A stretch of 64,000 bases of DNA from positions 9,466,488 to 9,530,487 of the forward strand of contig NC_079480.1 of the NCBI RefSeq assembly GCF_026230105.1, in the 5' to 3' direction. The notes under the pieces are model-generated. The model saw nothing but the letters and a program-made list of their open reading frames with translations, did no database searches and was not told where the DNA came from. This stretch comes from Diorhabda sublineata (lineage: Eukaryota > Arthropoda > Insecta > Coleoptera > Chrysomelidae). The translations under genes were made by a program, and so were the position numbers. Below are positions 1-14,100 of the stretch, piece by piece; position 1 is the first letter of the stretch; each line of letters starts with the position of its first letter.

Positions 1-352
1 TATCAAGAATAGATTATCATAAAAGTATTTTGAATACCACTGGAAACAAGAAAAACCACATTAAAATTATAAACATGGAGTCCAAACTCAACTATATAAA
101 TTCTAATATCGGACTTCAGACCATACCTCGGCAATAAGTGAGAATGGACTCGACCGGCGCACTTTTTCGTTCCCCACTTGCTAGTACATGAAGGAACAGA
201 AACGGCTAAACGTTGGTTAACAGCTGTGTTGCACGTAGGACGCCGATTTTGTGAGCGGTATAGTTCCGGTCGATTCTCGATTTTGACATAGAAGCACTAG
301 CTTTTCGTCGATTTACATGTGAACGGGATTTATTAGTATTGCAACCTTAAAC

Positions 353-382
353 TATATAGAAACGGATTTGTTTTGTTCAGTT
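353..382 (+). promoter_or_regulatory. Possible core promoter (TATA plus initiator)
   Basis: A TATATA at 353-358 lies 26 bases upstream of the A of a TCAGTT initiator-like motif at 377-382, and the preceding 200 bases are richer in GC and CpG than their surroundings. An AATAAA follows at about 444, so the region could also be a solo LTR; no terminal repeats were confirmed. A GTTAGT after ATGGCTG near 501-513 could be a splice donor. This is pattern reading only. Confidence 0.22.
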
Positions 383-482
383 CGCATGTTCATTCTTCGT
401 TGTGTTTCTACTGAATAGTGTTCTTGCACGTGTTAATCTGATCAATAAAATATTACACAATAATAATTCTGAAGAAATGTGT

Positions 483-892
483 GTGATTTTACTATTAAAA
501 ATGGCTGGTTAGTACCGTTTTATATGTAAGATAATTAAACATTATTATTTTGAAAATATTTCGATATAGTATCTAGTAAAACGTATCACATTCATATAGA
601 AAATTAAAAAATTCACCTCGAAAGGTGGAAGGGAAAATGGTTACTATTCAATTAAACTGTTATTTGTCGACTAAATTCATTCATAGATTCTCAACGGTTT
701 CTTTGCTACCCATCAACATATTTCTTTATTTTAAAATAGCATTTAAATTGAAAACAGTACCTACATTTATTTAAAATGCATATGCAATCATAGGGTAGTG
801 TATCACTTAAATGTTTGGTGGTATAGACGTAGACTAGTTGTTAGAGCAGATTAACTAATCTTATAAAAGTAATAATGCAGTATTAAAAAAAA

Positions 893-953
<61 letters not shown>

Positions 954-3900
954 AAAATCAGAAGACATTATTCAATTGCTTTATTGTTTAATGTAGCCAA
1001 TCTCTAGTAAACAGTTCTTATCTACTTGAACCTAGATAATTGACAAGGTTGACTGATACACAATCAAATAATTTGCCTAACGAGACTACTAAATAATATA
1101 TTTTTAATGAAATATTTTTGCGTACTTCTATTCAAAATAAAAACTATTAAGTAAGATCATTAATTATTGTCTTTTTGTTTTATGTAAATTACAAATCTAC
1201 TATTGGTACGCAATTTCTTACAATACCTAATTCAATTAATTGTTTCACTTTGAAAGCGGCTCATTTTCTAGCTGACTATTCACCTAAATGTAAGAAATGA
1301 ATTTAGCAGAGGCACTTTCATACTTGTGTGTATAGTGTATCAGCATTTTAACCTAGAGCTTCATGTTTTCTATAAATTGCTATATTTTATCCCACATGTT
1401 CCATTTTTTAATTCAATTCATTCAACCAATACTTTCAATTTAAATGTGTTGTTTTCATTCGGACTAGCACTGGATTTCTTTTCCAAATATGTTAAAACTG
1501 AAAATTGCGACGGTTGTTACCTTAAGGCAACAAAAGCCAGATAAGAACTGGTAAAGACGTTACTTAATGTATACGATTCTTTTTTTATTGTTACTAAAAC
1601 CAAAAATTACCGAAGGCTATTAAAAAAATATTTGCATCCATGGAAAGCTTCATTTATTAGAATAATTTTTTTTTAACAGCAAAACCGATCGTGTTTATTT
1701 CAAGAAATAAAATTATAGTTGTGAAATACATAAAATAATTTAACATGTTTACTTCGTATTTTTAAATCAAACCTACTTTTGATATATGCAAATGGCCACG
1801 TATGCTCAATATGAAAATGGAGCTTTAACACAATTTCTGATAAAAGGCATACCTAGTGGTTTGTGAAATATATTGAAATGAAAATCGAATATATATTTAT
1901 ATATATCGTTTTGTAAATTCTTTAACAGTACATATATATAAAAAATTATAGATTATATATCGATTTACAAGTTCAAAATCGGAGCGATTCATAACCCTAT
2001 AAAAGAAAAAAATTATAACTTCGATGTTTCAAAGATACTGGATTCGCAATGGAACGCAACTCCTGATATACTGGAGGAAACTGAAAAATAGTTTCTAGCC
2101 GAAATGTGATAAGGTAATGCGGGAAGATAAGAAATAACTAGCCCACAATTGGATGAGAACGAAATGATCTAAAAAAACTTGATTTCATAAATATAACTAT
2201 GATATAATATGCGCAACGAATATAAATCAATAAGAGTGAAACCTACAGAAAAATAAGTGTTTTGTTGATTGATGTGCTTAGAGTGTTAAGAGTAATGATT
2301 GCTCATTCAATTTGGAATGTATGAATAATGATTATGATCTAATTACTTAAAAATTCGGTGTGAAATAATTTTTTTTGTTGCTATGTAGATAATACAATTT
2401 ACTGTCTTGCCATATCTGCCTACATTTGCGTCTTTTGCTTCTGCTAATAAGAATGCAGAATAAGTTTGTGAACAGTGGTATACAAAAATAAACAACTGAC
2501 AGCGGTTTCCGGTCGATAAAAGAGTATTTGCGTAGAGTAGTAAATTCGATAACACAAAAATTTTATTTGTATCTTATTTCCGAAAGGGTCTACTTTGAAA
2601 TCGATACTATTTGTATGATATATTTTTCGAGTTTCATTTACGAATTTTCCTTCATTTTTGACTTTACTTAATGATTTATATGACACAATTATGGTGAATC
2701 GATTCTTTGTTCGCTTTTATCCTTTATATCCTTAAGGTTAAACAAATGTTTATAGTTTTCCTGGTTAAATGCCAAATTTAATTAAATACTTTGCGTGTAC
2801 TTCATTATTTGATCTTGAAATTCATTGGACTGAAATTTAATAATTATTGCCAGACGGTTCATGTCCAAAACAACCTAATAATTCTATTGATTTTTATTCT
2901 GTTCTTCACTCATTCGTCCAATGTTCAAAATCAATTATTTCAATAGATAAATGAAGTGTTAGAATTGTAGATATTATATTCTAAGTTTTATTACTTCACA
3001 CACTCTTATTAGGTATTAATTTTTCAAATAGCCAACAATAAATTTAAATTGCTCATTCAGAATGGAACCAAACTATTTACGACGAGAATGAACGCACCGA
3101 GTTGCTTGATATAGAGAATTGTTTTACATTTCGAGATTATGTTTTTGAAGTCCCTTTGTGACGTAATTATTTTATTAATTCACAGTTTCAGTTCCTCTTT
3201 TTTAATTTGTTACTTTTTATCAAGCTTTTATTGATTCTGTTTAAATAGTTTTTAGAAATAAATTAATTAAGGTGGAGTCTTCTAAACAGTTTTATTTATT
3301 GATGCAACAAAAATGAGGATAATTTTCGGAAAACATCAGAGAAGTTTAGAGATTTGAAAAGGCATCAACAAAGCTATCATTCCAATGCAAAAGAAAGTTA
3401 TCAACATTTAGATGATTATAGTAGAGCAAAACTACGAAAAATTTTGTATACATGTTAATTGATATATGTTTTTTATTCACCTAAAGCGAAAAGTAAAAAT
3501 AGAACCTTTCTTTATATACTTTTATCGGAAATTACTAAAAAAGAAAATGTAAACGTATGTATAACATAACCTAGAAATGCGAAATTTTTTACATGAACTG
3601 AGCACTTCCATGTTAGATAATTATCATTGCTATTTACAGACAATTATTTCTAACAAAAAATAAGATAATATGGTCGAGAAATTTTGTTTAAATATACCTA
3701 TTATTCTCATTTGAAAATTCTGAACAGAAATTATACTGCAGTAATAATTGTTATAATTATATTAAATGTTTGCTTATAGTTTTTTACGATTTTCACGATT
3801 ACCATAAAAGTTTTTGAATTTTTGAGTTAATTACACGTAACATTCAGAAGTTTTTTTTTTTCAAAAAATGAAAATCTTACAAATTCCATCTTGATCACTT

Positions 3901-4249
3901 TTCAAATCTAAAATGTGTCTCTTCTAATAGTACCGTAAGCAATATGGTATCACCTCAGAATTCCATCAAGTATGTATTTGCGTTTCATTCACCCTTCACT
4001 TCAAAATCTACCCTATGCGAAAATGTGCAAATTATTGTAAGGGGTGAAAACTACCCCTTATTGTCAAAATTCAATAAAGTAGAAGTTGAAGCATGTAGAA
4101 AATAGATGTTTTAGGATACTTTGTATGTTTTTCAATCCTTGATCAATGTTTTTCAACACATATTATATCCATGTATATATAGAAAGTTTCTTTTTATGAA
4201 AGCAGATGTTACCAGTACACTATGTGTATACACACACGTACATGTATTG
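483..4249. other. AT-rich non-coding stretch
   Basis: Apart from the TA microsatellite at 897-951 I see no supportable gene, RNA or mobile element here. Open frames are short, start in AT-rich sequence and have low-complexity translations. Confidence 0.6.
897..951. repeat. (TA)n microsatellite
   Basis: Uninterrupted TA dinucleotides for about 55 bases, seen directly. Such tracts are length-polymorphic and are favoured TA targets of mariner-type elements. Confidence 0.97.
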
Positions 4250-4725
4250 AAAGAAAATAATTATCTTGAAAAAGGATAAATTGACACTACAAACGAAATC
4301 AGAACAGAAACGAAATATCAAAACATAAAACACATTTCTCTTTACCATACAAGGACTTTCCCAACAACTTTCGATTTATTTCAATAAATATATTAGTATA
4401 AGTCATGAAGGTCATAATACATTGTCCAAATATTTCATTAAACTAAAATCTAAAACACCAAAAAACAAAAGAAGTAATATTATATATGAGGTGCCTTGTA
4501 CTAATTGTGACGCTGTCTACATAGGGCAGACATCTCAATATTTAGAAAATAGACTGAACGGTCATCAATAAAATAAAGAAAAATAAAACTGCACTAACGA
4601 ACCAAGAAGTATAATAAAAACAAAAACTCCATTAGAAAAATTGAATTCAAATAATTCAAGTAAAATTTACATCTCTATATCGAAAATTTTAATACAACTA
4701 TAAATAATTTGATAGATGGCTGGTA
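4250..4725 (+). mobile_element. Penelope-like element fragment, copy 1 (GIY-YIG end)
   Basis: The plus strand encodes the start of a GIY-YIG endonuclease: a Cys-containing segment followed by YIGQTSQYLENRLNGH around 4515-4565, ending soon after in a stop. GIY-YIG nucleases sit at the C-terminus of Penelope-like reverse transcriptases. The flanking sequence recurs at 37780-38300 and its tail recurs near 56215, so this is a repeated family. No RT motifs survive, so it is a 3' fragment. Boundaries are approximate. Confidence 0.62.
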
Positions 4726-5889
4726 CATAGTCTTGAGATGTAAAAATTAATAATTTTTTTCAGAATCGAGCTGTCTAAACCATTCAAACTTCTTGATCCT
4801 AATATTTGTGTTTAATTAAAATGATTTGCAAATTTATAATATTTTATTTCAATTAGGGTGGTAATATCAAGGGTAGAAATTATGTTATTTTTCATGAAAT
4901 TGAGGGATTCTATCTTATTTTCGTCATAACTCCCTTATTTCATGTATTACAAAGTCTTATAAACTCTCATTTGCATGGTATTTCAAAGTTCTTCGAAAAA
5001 GAATCAACTCATTTTTTTCGTAATATTACCATTTTCTGCTTATTCAACTTCCATTCAAGTTCCACCTTTAATTAATAATAACTCAGTTTGTATTAGGTCT
5101 AGAACCAAACTTTGGTTTTTAAGGTATTTCCTATCTAGAAACTGTTAAAATTTTAAGCAAATCGATGCATATTGAAACCCGAGGTAAAAACCATTGTTCA
5201 CTGGACTAAATTGATTTACACTGTACGAACGTAGCTTTCTCTACATTGGCATATTAGTGTAAAAATATTTATGTTGAAAAATTCATAATTACTAGACCGT
5301 ACATATGAGCGTAATACAGAAGAGTGCACACAAATTAAAAAATTACATTATGAATTTAACTAATAAATCATTAGTTTTATGATTTTATTTCTGTTCAACT
5401 TTAGCAACACCGCAATATAAGGTACGACTATTTATAATTAGAATTTAATATGTATTCAAATGCGAAATAACAAAATATGTATAATGATGAAACTGGTTTC
5501 TTCATCCTATACATGTCGTCAAGGTTAGACAGTATATACATATACTAAAGTTAGAAGTGAACAAGTAACTGGAAAACCAATTCACAGGACATAAGAAATG
5601 CCTCGAAGGAAGGAAGCATTGCCTTCGTATTAATGAACTCTTATTCCAAACTGTAATTTTATTTCTATGCTTCCGTTAAAATAAGCTCAACAATATTAGA
5701 AATTTCGAAATATAAAAAACAAAAGATGTGTATATATCTTCTAAGGAAATTCCTAAAATAAACACACTCAAAACATGAACGTAACTATTTGAGAGATTTC
5801 ATTAAGTGGTCTTATTCTACTATATCTAACTGTTGGTGTTATATATGTGTAATAATCACCATAATCATGAGAAATGTTATTTGGATTTT
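4726..5889. other. AT-rich non-coding stretch
   Basis: No gene or recognisable mobile element seen; only short open frames with low-complexity translation. Confidence 0.55.
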
Positions 5890-6115
5890 GTCAACACAAA
5901 GTCTTAAATTCGTCGACCACGATATTTGTCTCCTGCCCACTCTTCTTACTCCAAATACTTTGCCTTAAGAGATCTGTCTAATACGTATCACATGTCCAAT
6001 ATATATTGTATCTTTCTTTCTTAACTGTATTCCGGACTTATTTGCACTTCTGTTCACACATATATTGGATTCTTCGGTAAAGCTATAGGTTTAAAATATT
6101 TTAAAGTAGACCTCC
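5890..6115 (-). mobile_element. Non-LTR retrotransposon relic (C-terminal tail of RT protein)
   Basis: Read on the minus strand, the frames give a KKDTIYIGHVIR stretch and then, after a stop and frameshift, VGRRQISWSTNLR. This order, a 'hydrophobic-GH-V' motif followed by a Gly/Arg-rich 'GRRQxSWxxNLR' motif, is typical of the region downstream of the reverse transcriptase in LINEs found in many insects. Stops interrupt it and no RT core is present, so it is a dead 3' fragment. The clade is uncertain. Confidence 0.5.
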
Positions 6116-9100
6116 GCAAGTCTGTCTTTACGGTTAGATTCCATAAAGAGGAAAGGAAAACGCTACAGTCTTCTAAATACTAGAGAAAATTTTTTTGAAA
6201 TAAATCTGTCCGAATGTCTTTTATATCCGTTCAGTAAGACATGAGAACTGGAATTAGATTCTGACGATTCATTGAATTGTATTTGGATGTATAGATATTT
6301 TATTCTTTACATAATATAATATCACTTCATTCTGCACTTTTAAGTAATCCGATATCGTTACAAGAAGTTTTGACGTCTATGTCATCTATCACGTGTTTTG
6401 TGACTGAATGTTAATGGTATACAATGTTATTTTACATAAGAATAGGTTTCGAACTCGTCCACCATATTTACTTATTATGGCCTCCCGGTAATGTTTGACA
6501 TGTTTCAAACTATTAGGTTACAAAATGTGAATAAAAGATGTGATATGAATATTTTGATATTAATTTTATTTCTGGTTAAACAAAAGATTTCTGCTTTATA
6601 AAAATAAAACTGCTAAATATTGATAAAACATTTCTCACATAATTGACCCAGTTAATATAGAACTAGGTATAATCGGTTTCATTATTTTTTTCGTTAAATT
6701 AACTTAATCAAAAATCACTGTTTATGGAATGATTTGTAAATAAACAATTCCTTGAAGATCATTATTTTCACATAAATATTTATAGTTTATTTTTGCTTCA
6801 TCTTTATAGAATAAAGTTCAATATTATTTATTGCAATGGCATTGGATTCAACATTCAAAATTTCACATCAACACACATGATTCATTTCTATATTATACTG
6901 CTTTTTATGACAAATGTTAATAAAACCCACTGACAATGACCAATAGACTAAACAGCTTTTAACGTTCTTGAAAACCTAATTTTGATATGGAATAATCTAC
7001 CAGTTGGATGTTCAATGAACAGGCCCAAAAAAAGGTGAAAAATTTCTAAAATATTTCGACTAATCAAACAAACTAATAATTATATTTACGGGTTCGATTT
7101 GGAATTATAAATAGAGGTCAATTTCATTATAGATACCAGGTTTAAGAAATGACAGTCTTATTTATTTGACATGATAAAATAAATTATATTAGAAATTGTA
7201 GAAAAACAACATGCAGGTTTAGAAGATTTTGTTTAATGTAGATCATAGCGAAACCAATCCAGGAGAACTGATATACACAAAGTGAAAATATTTTTAGAAC
7301 AAATTCTTAACTTCATCAATAACGTTTCATCGCAGCATTTCTAATCACTTCAATTTTGATTTTCTATGGGGTGTCGTATAAAGATATTTGTATATTTTGA
7401 CTTGACTATATACACCTAATTTTCTCTAATGAAGTGTAGTTTGGATTTTCTAATTTTAAAACTTTTTTTAATTGAAAATACCTACTCGTATTTTTTCTCT
7501 TCTAGCAATGTTAAGGAAAAAATAAAGTTACGAGATGTTAACCGAAATTACATCTACAAATATTCATTGACGCTAAAAATTATTCCTTATAACTCTGTAA
7601 AAATACTAAATAACACTTACTTAATGATAAGGTGAAGAAACGAAACCACAGCTTATCAAAACTAGATAGTTTTTCAAGTAATTCTAACTATGAGATTGAT
7701 TTGTATTTTTATAAAATTCAATTAATAAGTAAAAGACCATACGCATCGAATTTAAATTTTAATCATGATCGAATATGTAGAAATCCAGCACAGACTGAAG
7801 TCGCTCCAATTAATTGAGTACGATTACCAAATTTAAACTTGCTATCAAGAATAGGTTCGCGTAAAGTTTGGTTTTTACAACTTAACATTAAAACTCAACA
7901 AAGAACATGTAAGAAAATCTTGTTAGGCAAATAGCATCCATATAAGATAAAAAAGGAAAGTGCGTAATAAAAACGATCGATTTTTTTCAATGATCGATAA
8001 CAAGCTTTAGAATCATTGTTGTTTTATGGTAAAGCTACGCTCGCATTAGACGGATAAGCCGATCGGCGTTATTAGGCTAGTGAATCCGACTAGACCTTCA
8101 AATCTCGTACACAAAGGGCTCAACAAACAAATGTTCGGAATGAAATTATTGAGGATACCATACTTTTTGGTTCAATTCTAATATTTATTATCTTCCAAGA
8201 ATATTATACCCTAATAATTTGAATCTTTTTTGGCACACGGAGAAAAAAATACCAAAAATTGAGATAAGAAAATAGAAACTTGAAACATTAACAAACAATA
8301 TTTTCTAATAATAATTTGAAGTGACGTATTCGATTATTTTTTCTCTGCAATTCTCTTAGTGAATTACTAGGCATATTTAAACATATTTCTGTCTTTGAAT
8401 TTGGAAAAAATTATGCAAAACTTTACAAACAAGCACAAGTATCGTAAAAATATAGAAAAGGGTATATGAATTAATTGAGATTAATTGAGAGCTTGTGTTA
8501 AAATAAAACTGACATAGGGATGTTGTTTCTGTCCCCCCTTTTAAGTTAACAATAAATACGTCAATTGGAGAGGTTGCATTTGCAAAAAATACCCATTGTT
8601 TATTTTTTTTAAGCATTTTTAGTTCCTTTATTTCGACAGAGATCCATTCGCATATACATAAAATTCATGAAACATTCTCTATCAGAGTAAATTAAACAAA
8701 GTATTTTTCAAAATTATTTGTTTATTGTTGCTTCAAATTTCAAACTATTTGAATTGGACCATTTTATTTTGTGAAATGAAAATAATCAAACAATAGTGCA
8801 TTCATTCGATTAAAATTTTTGAAATCAATAGAAAATGTGTTAATCATATATTTTTTAATAGAGAAAAATGAAACTGACAAATAATTGTTTTCAATATTTT
8901 GAGAAGTATAAATGAAAAAAAAAATGAATCAAAATGCTGTCGTTAAATTGTAATAATCTGTTTATATATTGAAGACCAGGGTTATTTATAGAATATACTT
9001 TATAACATTTAACGTTGGTATTTTCCACGTTATTTAGCTTTATAAAATTTATCAGAGCAAATCTAGTTAGAGAGACGAACAAGAAGAACTGTTATATCAT

Positions 9101-9149
9101 TCCATTATTTAATTAAATAAAGACAGTCCTTTTACGCTACACTACATAC
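6116..9149. other. AT-rich non-coding stretch
   Basis: Nothing recognisable. Short open frames at 7429-7817 (+) and 8377-9082 (-) have low-complexity, Phe/Tyr/Asn/Ile-rich translations expected of random AT-rich DNA. A small GC-richer patch at 8035-8110 was not identified. Confidence 0.5.
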
Positions 9150-9337
9150 CAGACTGATTCTTGCGCAAATAAATTGGCCTGACAGTTTCGTTGATATCTA
9201 TTGAAACAGTTGGTCAATGTATCGATTATTGATTGGATTGTTTCTACTTCTAGGAAATTCGATAGTTTTAACAACAAATCAAAAGTCTTTATTTTCCCAT
9301 TTGTATCAGTTATGTAAGCCACTCTTATCAAATAAAA
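9150..9337 (-). other. Candidate internal coding exon, unidentified
   Basis: On the minus strand an acceptor (branch-like CTAAC, then CTTCCAG at 9338-9344) is followed by a frame open from the first base to a GTATGT donor at 9149-9144. The exon would be 188 nt and ends in phase 2. It encodes about 62 residues with two cysteines eight apart (NCFNRYQRNC), faintly like part of an odorant-binding protein. Neighbouring minus-strand frames do not continue that fold in the right order, so I do not name it. It may be chance. Confidence 0.2.
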
Positions 9338-9715
9338 CTGGAAGCAGTTAGTTCATGAAGAATGATCCATTTTGTTCTTATTGAAATAATGCGATTTTAA
9401 TTTGCATAAATTACATCATTTGTTTATTTAAAAAATATATATTATTATTTGAATGCGAAACTATTGAAAATAGACTTATTTTTATTTTTTTGTTCTAATA
9501 CTATCACTTTTAATTTGATTATAAATCAAAATGAAGGAGAAAATTACTCTAGTCAATGGAAGCAAAATGCAGATATAAGTATTTTCAAATCTCGGACGGG
9601 TTACTGCAATAGTGGTTATTACACCCTACGGGTATGCATTTCTTATATATTGCTTCACTATTTTGCATTTAAAAAAAAAACATCATAAAACAATTTTAAA
9701 AATCTAGTTGGCGGA

Positions 9716-10030
9716 TCCACACTCGCACGCAAATCGCGGATAAGATTGCCAACAGTCTACGCTAGCAGGTTCGCGTTCTTTACGCGTATGCACGTCTTGT
9801 ATTTTTCTCAAGAAAAGTTTATTTGAAGTAGGCATGGAAAATGAAAACACTACAACAGGTGCTTTGCTACTTTGCGTTTTGGCAATACGTAGTTACACCG
9901 TCCGTTGCAAATAGTACTGAGCGAGTGAGCAACCCGCGAATCTTGTCGTGTTCGCGCGCGCTTCGCTCCTGCGAGCCTTTTATAGCGGTACAAAAACCAA
10001 CAGTACTTCGAGCACGAGTATTCTGCTAAT
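9716..10030. other. GC/CpG-rich patch of unknown nature
   Basis: About 300 bases with many CpG (CGCGCGCG, GCGAGTGAGC, TACGCGTATG) stand out from AT-rich flanks. A 62-codon plus-strand frame at 9841-10029 spans half of it, but its translation resembles no family I know. It could be a CpG-rich promoter, a transposon end or recently inserted DNA. Confidence 0.3.
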
Positions 10031-10273
10031 GAATGATAAATTAAAAAAACCGTTTGAGTGCTAGACGGACCTGATCTATTACTAGTATAATAATTGATAA
10101 CTTCTAAGGATTACTGGTATGTCAATACCTTTTGTATCTCGCTATGAGTAACTTGTTTAAAATCGATTAAAAACCTGAAAGTGAAATTTGAATGCTGCAA
10201 AGGATTACCATATACATACATATAAAAAAAAACGAATGTTTAAAGCTTCCGAAATTCAATTTGCAATCAAACA

Positions 10274-10293
10274 CATACATACATACATACATA
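10274..10293. repeat. (CATA)5 short tandem repeat
   Basis: Five perfect CATA units, seen directly. Confidence 0.95.
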
Positions 10294-13200
10294 GATTTGA
10301 GGTTACCAGAATAGAAGAATGATGGAAGTATGCTAAACTCCTCCGACTTTCTAATATTAGATTATTTATCATTCACTTTCTGTTTATTCTGTGTATAAAA
10401 TATTGAATAAAATCACTCGAATAAATTCATAGCTATAACACAAGACTGCTGAATCCTAACGCTTTTTGTAAGATCAATGAGAGGTACATTGTATGCATCC
10501 ACATATCTTTACCTGATTAAATAATGATTTCATTGTGTTATAATTGTAGTTATTACACAATAAATCAGAATGTCAAAATTCAAGCAATGCTTTATTTATA
10601 ATTGTATAGCTGTAAAACGTTTTACAAAATCAATATTGTAAATAATTGAATATTTGTTGAAAACCTTCTAAAAAGAATAAAAATACCATTTTTTTTTGTT
10701 ATTCAATGTGTAATTTATATTTCCTTTGTTTCTAAGTGGACATTTTTAATGACATTAAGTTCATGTTATTTGTTACATTAATTCGCTATTATCAATTAAA
10801 GCCGTGGAAAAAATATAGTGTATAACTCGCATATAATGCTAATTTTTCACTTGTTTGATTTGCTTCATACTATTGCTCTAACATAAGTTGTTCTTTTGAC
10901 TACTATCACATTAAATGGACGCTCGTTTTTTGATTTAATGAATAATTTTAATAAGCGGAACTATTGAATATTTTATACAGTAACTGTATACCAGAATAAC
11001 AAACATTTCGTGTAAAACTAAGCATACTTAATTTGTAATTTGCACATCTAAAAATTAATAAATCTGGAGAAAAACAAATTTGTGAGTTTGGATAATAATC
11101 TTATGGACTTCAGACCCAATTAAATTTTCATACCAAAATATGTCGATAATTTTTTCTATAAATCGCAAATACAAACATAGTACCTATATAAAAAACATTT
11201 CTGTCGAGTAACTCGTGAAATTCTCTTTTATTACAAAGCAATTGCTACATTTATTAAGCAATAGTTTCATTTATTTAGAGACTACTTTTTTAATGACTTG
11301 CACTTTCTTAATCAAATTGAAACGTTGAATGTAATGCGAAATTGAGTAGTGTCATAAAACAAAACCATGGCGACTTAACACATAGCAAATTGTATATTAT
11401 ATATGTCGATAACGAGATCAAATAATTTTTCTTTGTAAAATTTTAAATAGCTAACATATTAAACGATAATATTTGAAACAATTGAAGAAACTGTTTTGAT
11501 TTTAATAATTTTTAACCAAAAAATAAATTTTCAAAGCGAATTGACTGGTAGATATTGGATACATAATGTAAAAGTACTGAAAATGGACGTATGAAAACTA
11601 TTGCTATTTAACTTGGGTTGTCACACTTTGCAGAACTGTTTGTGGTAGTTAGATAATAATTGTTGTAACAAGTAAAAAGCAGACTAAATGCGCTACATTA
11701 TTAAAAAAATAGAATAGAATATTATAAGTAAACTTATCTTTTTACGATCTATTGATGATTTAATAATAACGGTTTATTTTTTATATATAATTTAAAAATA
11801 ATATAACCTCAAAGTTGCTGCATGTTCTTTGTTTTTCGTAAAAACATAATGTATTTAGTATTAGTCTTCACAAAACATATTCAATAGCCAAATATAAATG
11901 TATTTTATATTGAAGAGCTTTACAGCATGTATTTTTTAAATTACATTATGTGTTTTTGCCTTCTTTTCAACATATTTCTTTGTGTCTTCTTATCTCTCAA
12001 ATCCTACCTATCTCTTTACAATAAGATCTTATTCCCAAATTTCAAATATTTGTAATTGGGTTTTAAGTTAAAGCCTAACAATCCAATCGCGAAGAAATTA
12101 TTAATTCTCGTTAACAACAGCTATCAATAAAATTAATAACACTATCAATCATTCGTACCGGTCTCTCCCTTCAGTTCCATTTGGTTTCAAATAAAATATA
12201 GCAATCAATAATTAATCTACCGATAAGATATTTTAGTCCGTTCATATGGCAACGTATATAACAAATTCCATTTAAGCCAATAATTGAATTAGAAATTGGA
12301 AGTTGATACAAAAAAATGTAACGTCAAAGGTTTAAATCAAATGATAATGAACACTTTACAAAAATAAATTCTTTGCAATATGCAATTATTAAAAAAAAAC
12401 TAACATCTCCATATCCAATGAAGTAAACTGAAATATTGAAAGTGCAAACGAAAATTGCATCATGCTCGTCAGGCTGTGTTATTGTGAGTGTTGTAGTAAA
12501 CAGTGTGTTCAGTTCGTTTGTGATGCCTACAAAAATGAATAAGAATCTTAGGATAGATGTGAAAAGGAATAGTAGCAACAATATCTATTTTCAAGGAGCC
12601 AACAATAATTTGAAATATGTCATTGGGTTGAATTAGTTTATCCAAATTGAAGCCTCCTACTGACAAAATCATCATTATTTATAATATGTTCAAAATATAT
12701 GACATAACTGTACCGTGTTCCAACATGTTTGTCGCACAAAATGTTTTTCGTTTTTTACATAAAAAATTAATATTTAAAACAATTTTTTATGAGTTTACAA
12801 ATGCTACAAAATTACTGATCTTGAAAGGGCTTTCGAAAAACGCCCCACTATTCATTTCTTTCTCTATCAGAATTTATCAGACTAGCAAAAACAACAAATA
12901 CAACAGATATCAACCCAGTGCCTATGACCTACATTTTTATAATGTACTCAGTGGTATTATGAGTGTTATACCTAGAAAGAATAATTTACCAGCTTTTAGT
13001 CAGCATTCAAAGGAAGCACTAAACAATTCTGGTTTGAAAAGAGATTAAAGGCAGCGTACATTCCTCTGCAAACCATTGGTCTGCATTCTACTAGAGAACA
13101 AAACAGTCTCGCAAAGCTGGTTGACCGAAGAATTCATCTTGATGCTCGGACTTACGCTTCGGTTTACCAGTTGGTCTTCTTGGTGTTCCCCTACCTTCTT

Positions 13201-13961
13201 CTGTTCACACACGATACCCATTTACGATCACCATTCCAGTATAGTTAACACGACGGGCAATTTCATGATTTGATACACGAAATTTTTTATAAACATGATC
13301 AAATATAAAACGTTGATATTGTGCCTAATCTAAAGATGGTCATCATGACAAAAAAGTTATCCTAGGCATAACATCTCCAATATAACTGAGTATATAATAA
13401 ATTAAAAATGTTAATGTACGTATTATAAAATATAATTTACATACAAGTAGTTATGTTTTTGAATGAAACATGTACGGAATGAATCATACAATAATGACGT
13501 AAATTTTAAAATTCACTTATAACTTCTCAAACGAACAGGAAAAAATAAATAATGAGTGAACTCACAATGCAAGTATCAATGATAGTTATAAAGCTTCAAT
13601 CCTTTAATTCGATTACAACTATTTAATGCATGGAATCGTGGCTTTTCAAAGTGTAAAGCGTAATATAAGTCGGAATAATCTAATTAAATGTATACGAACT
13701 TTACAGTTTTTGTTGTATTCGTCGAATCGTCAAATAAATCCGGTATTGCTTTGTTTCCGTAGTGTAATTTGTTGTACTCTAAATCTTTTTATTGAAATAT
13801 TTCAATTTTCTCGTTTCAAAATAATAAAATCCTTCAAAAATGAACGTAGAAAATTAGTAAACCAGCAGGATGACACTTTTTGGACTATGTCCAACAACAA
13901 CAACAAAAGAATGTCTGACGTGGAAACACCTATATACACAACAAGCCATTTTACAAACCAA
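10294..13961. other. AT-rich stretch without a supportable gene
   Basis: Several open frames exist (12324-12675 on both strands, 12647-13048 and 13626-13985 on plus) but they overlap each other, lack splice context or run into a transposon end, so I do not annotate them. The 13060-13270 part is GC-richer and may be a transposon relic that I could not name. Confidence 0.45.
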
Positions 13962-14100
13962 ATACGAGGTTTGGCTATTAAATAACGAGACTGGTTACGA
14001 AAAATAGTTTTATTATAAAAATTATTCTACATTCGAATGCTCCCCTACAATATACTCCCCTTCCGTCGCCACACACCATTCCATACGTACAACAGAAACA
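13962..14100 (-). mobile_element. Mariner-family terminus, truncated
   Basis: The segment starts with a terminal repeat reading CGAGGTTTGGCTATTAAATA and continuing to CGAGACTGG. The reverse complement of the same sequence, with a few differences, ends the mariner relic at 23745-24232. Behind it come about 100 bases of 3' end and untranslated sequence on the minus strand. The rest of the element is missing. It lies about 0.4 kb upstream of the LRR-Ig coding start. Confidence 0.6.

Noticed and set aside
897..951. TA tract as a CRISPR-like or regulatory array
   Set aside because: It is a simple dinucleotide microsatellite with no spacer structure.
12324..12675. Overlapping open frames on both strands, some with hydrophobic stretches suggesting a receptor
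   Set aside because: Three frames occupy the same bases, none shows splice sites or a recognisable motif, and Phe/Ile/Thr-rich translation is expected from AT-rich DNA.
12647..13048. 133-codon plus-strand ORF
   Set aside because: No recognisable motif or splice context; Lys/Asn/Ile/Phe-rich composition fits random AT-rich sequence.
13626..13985. 119-codon plus-strand ORF
   Set aside because: Its end runs into a mariner terminal repeat and the translation has no domain; probably chance.
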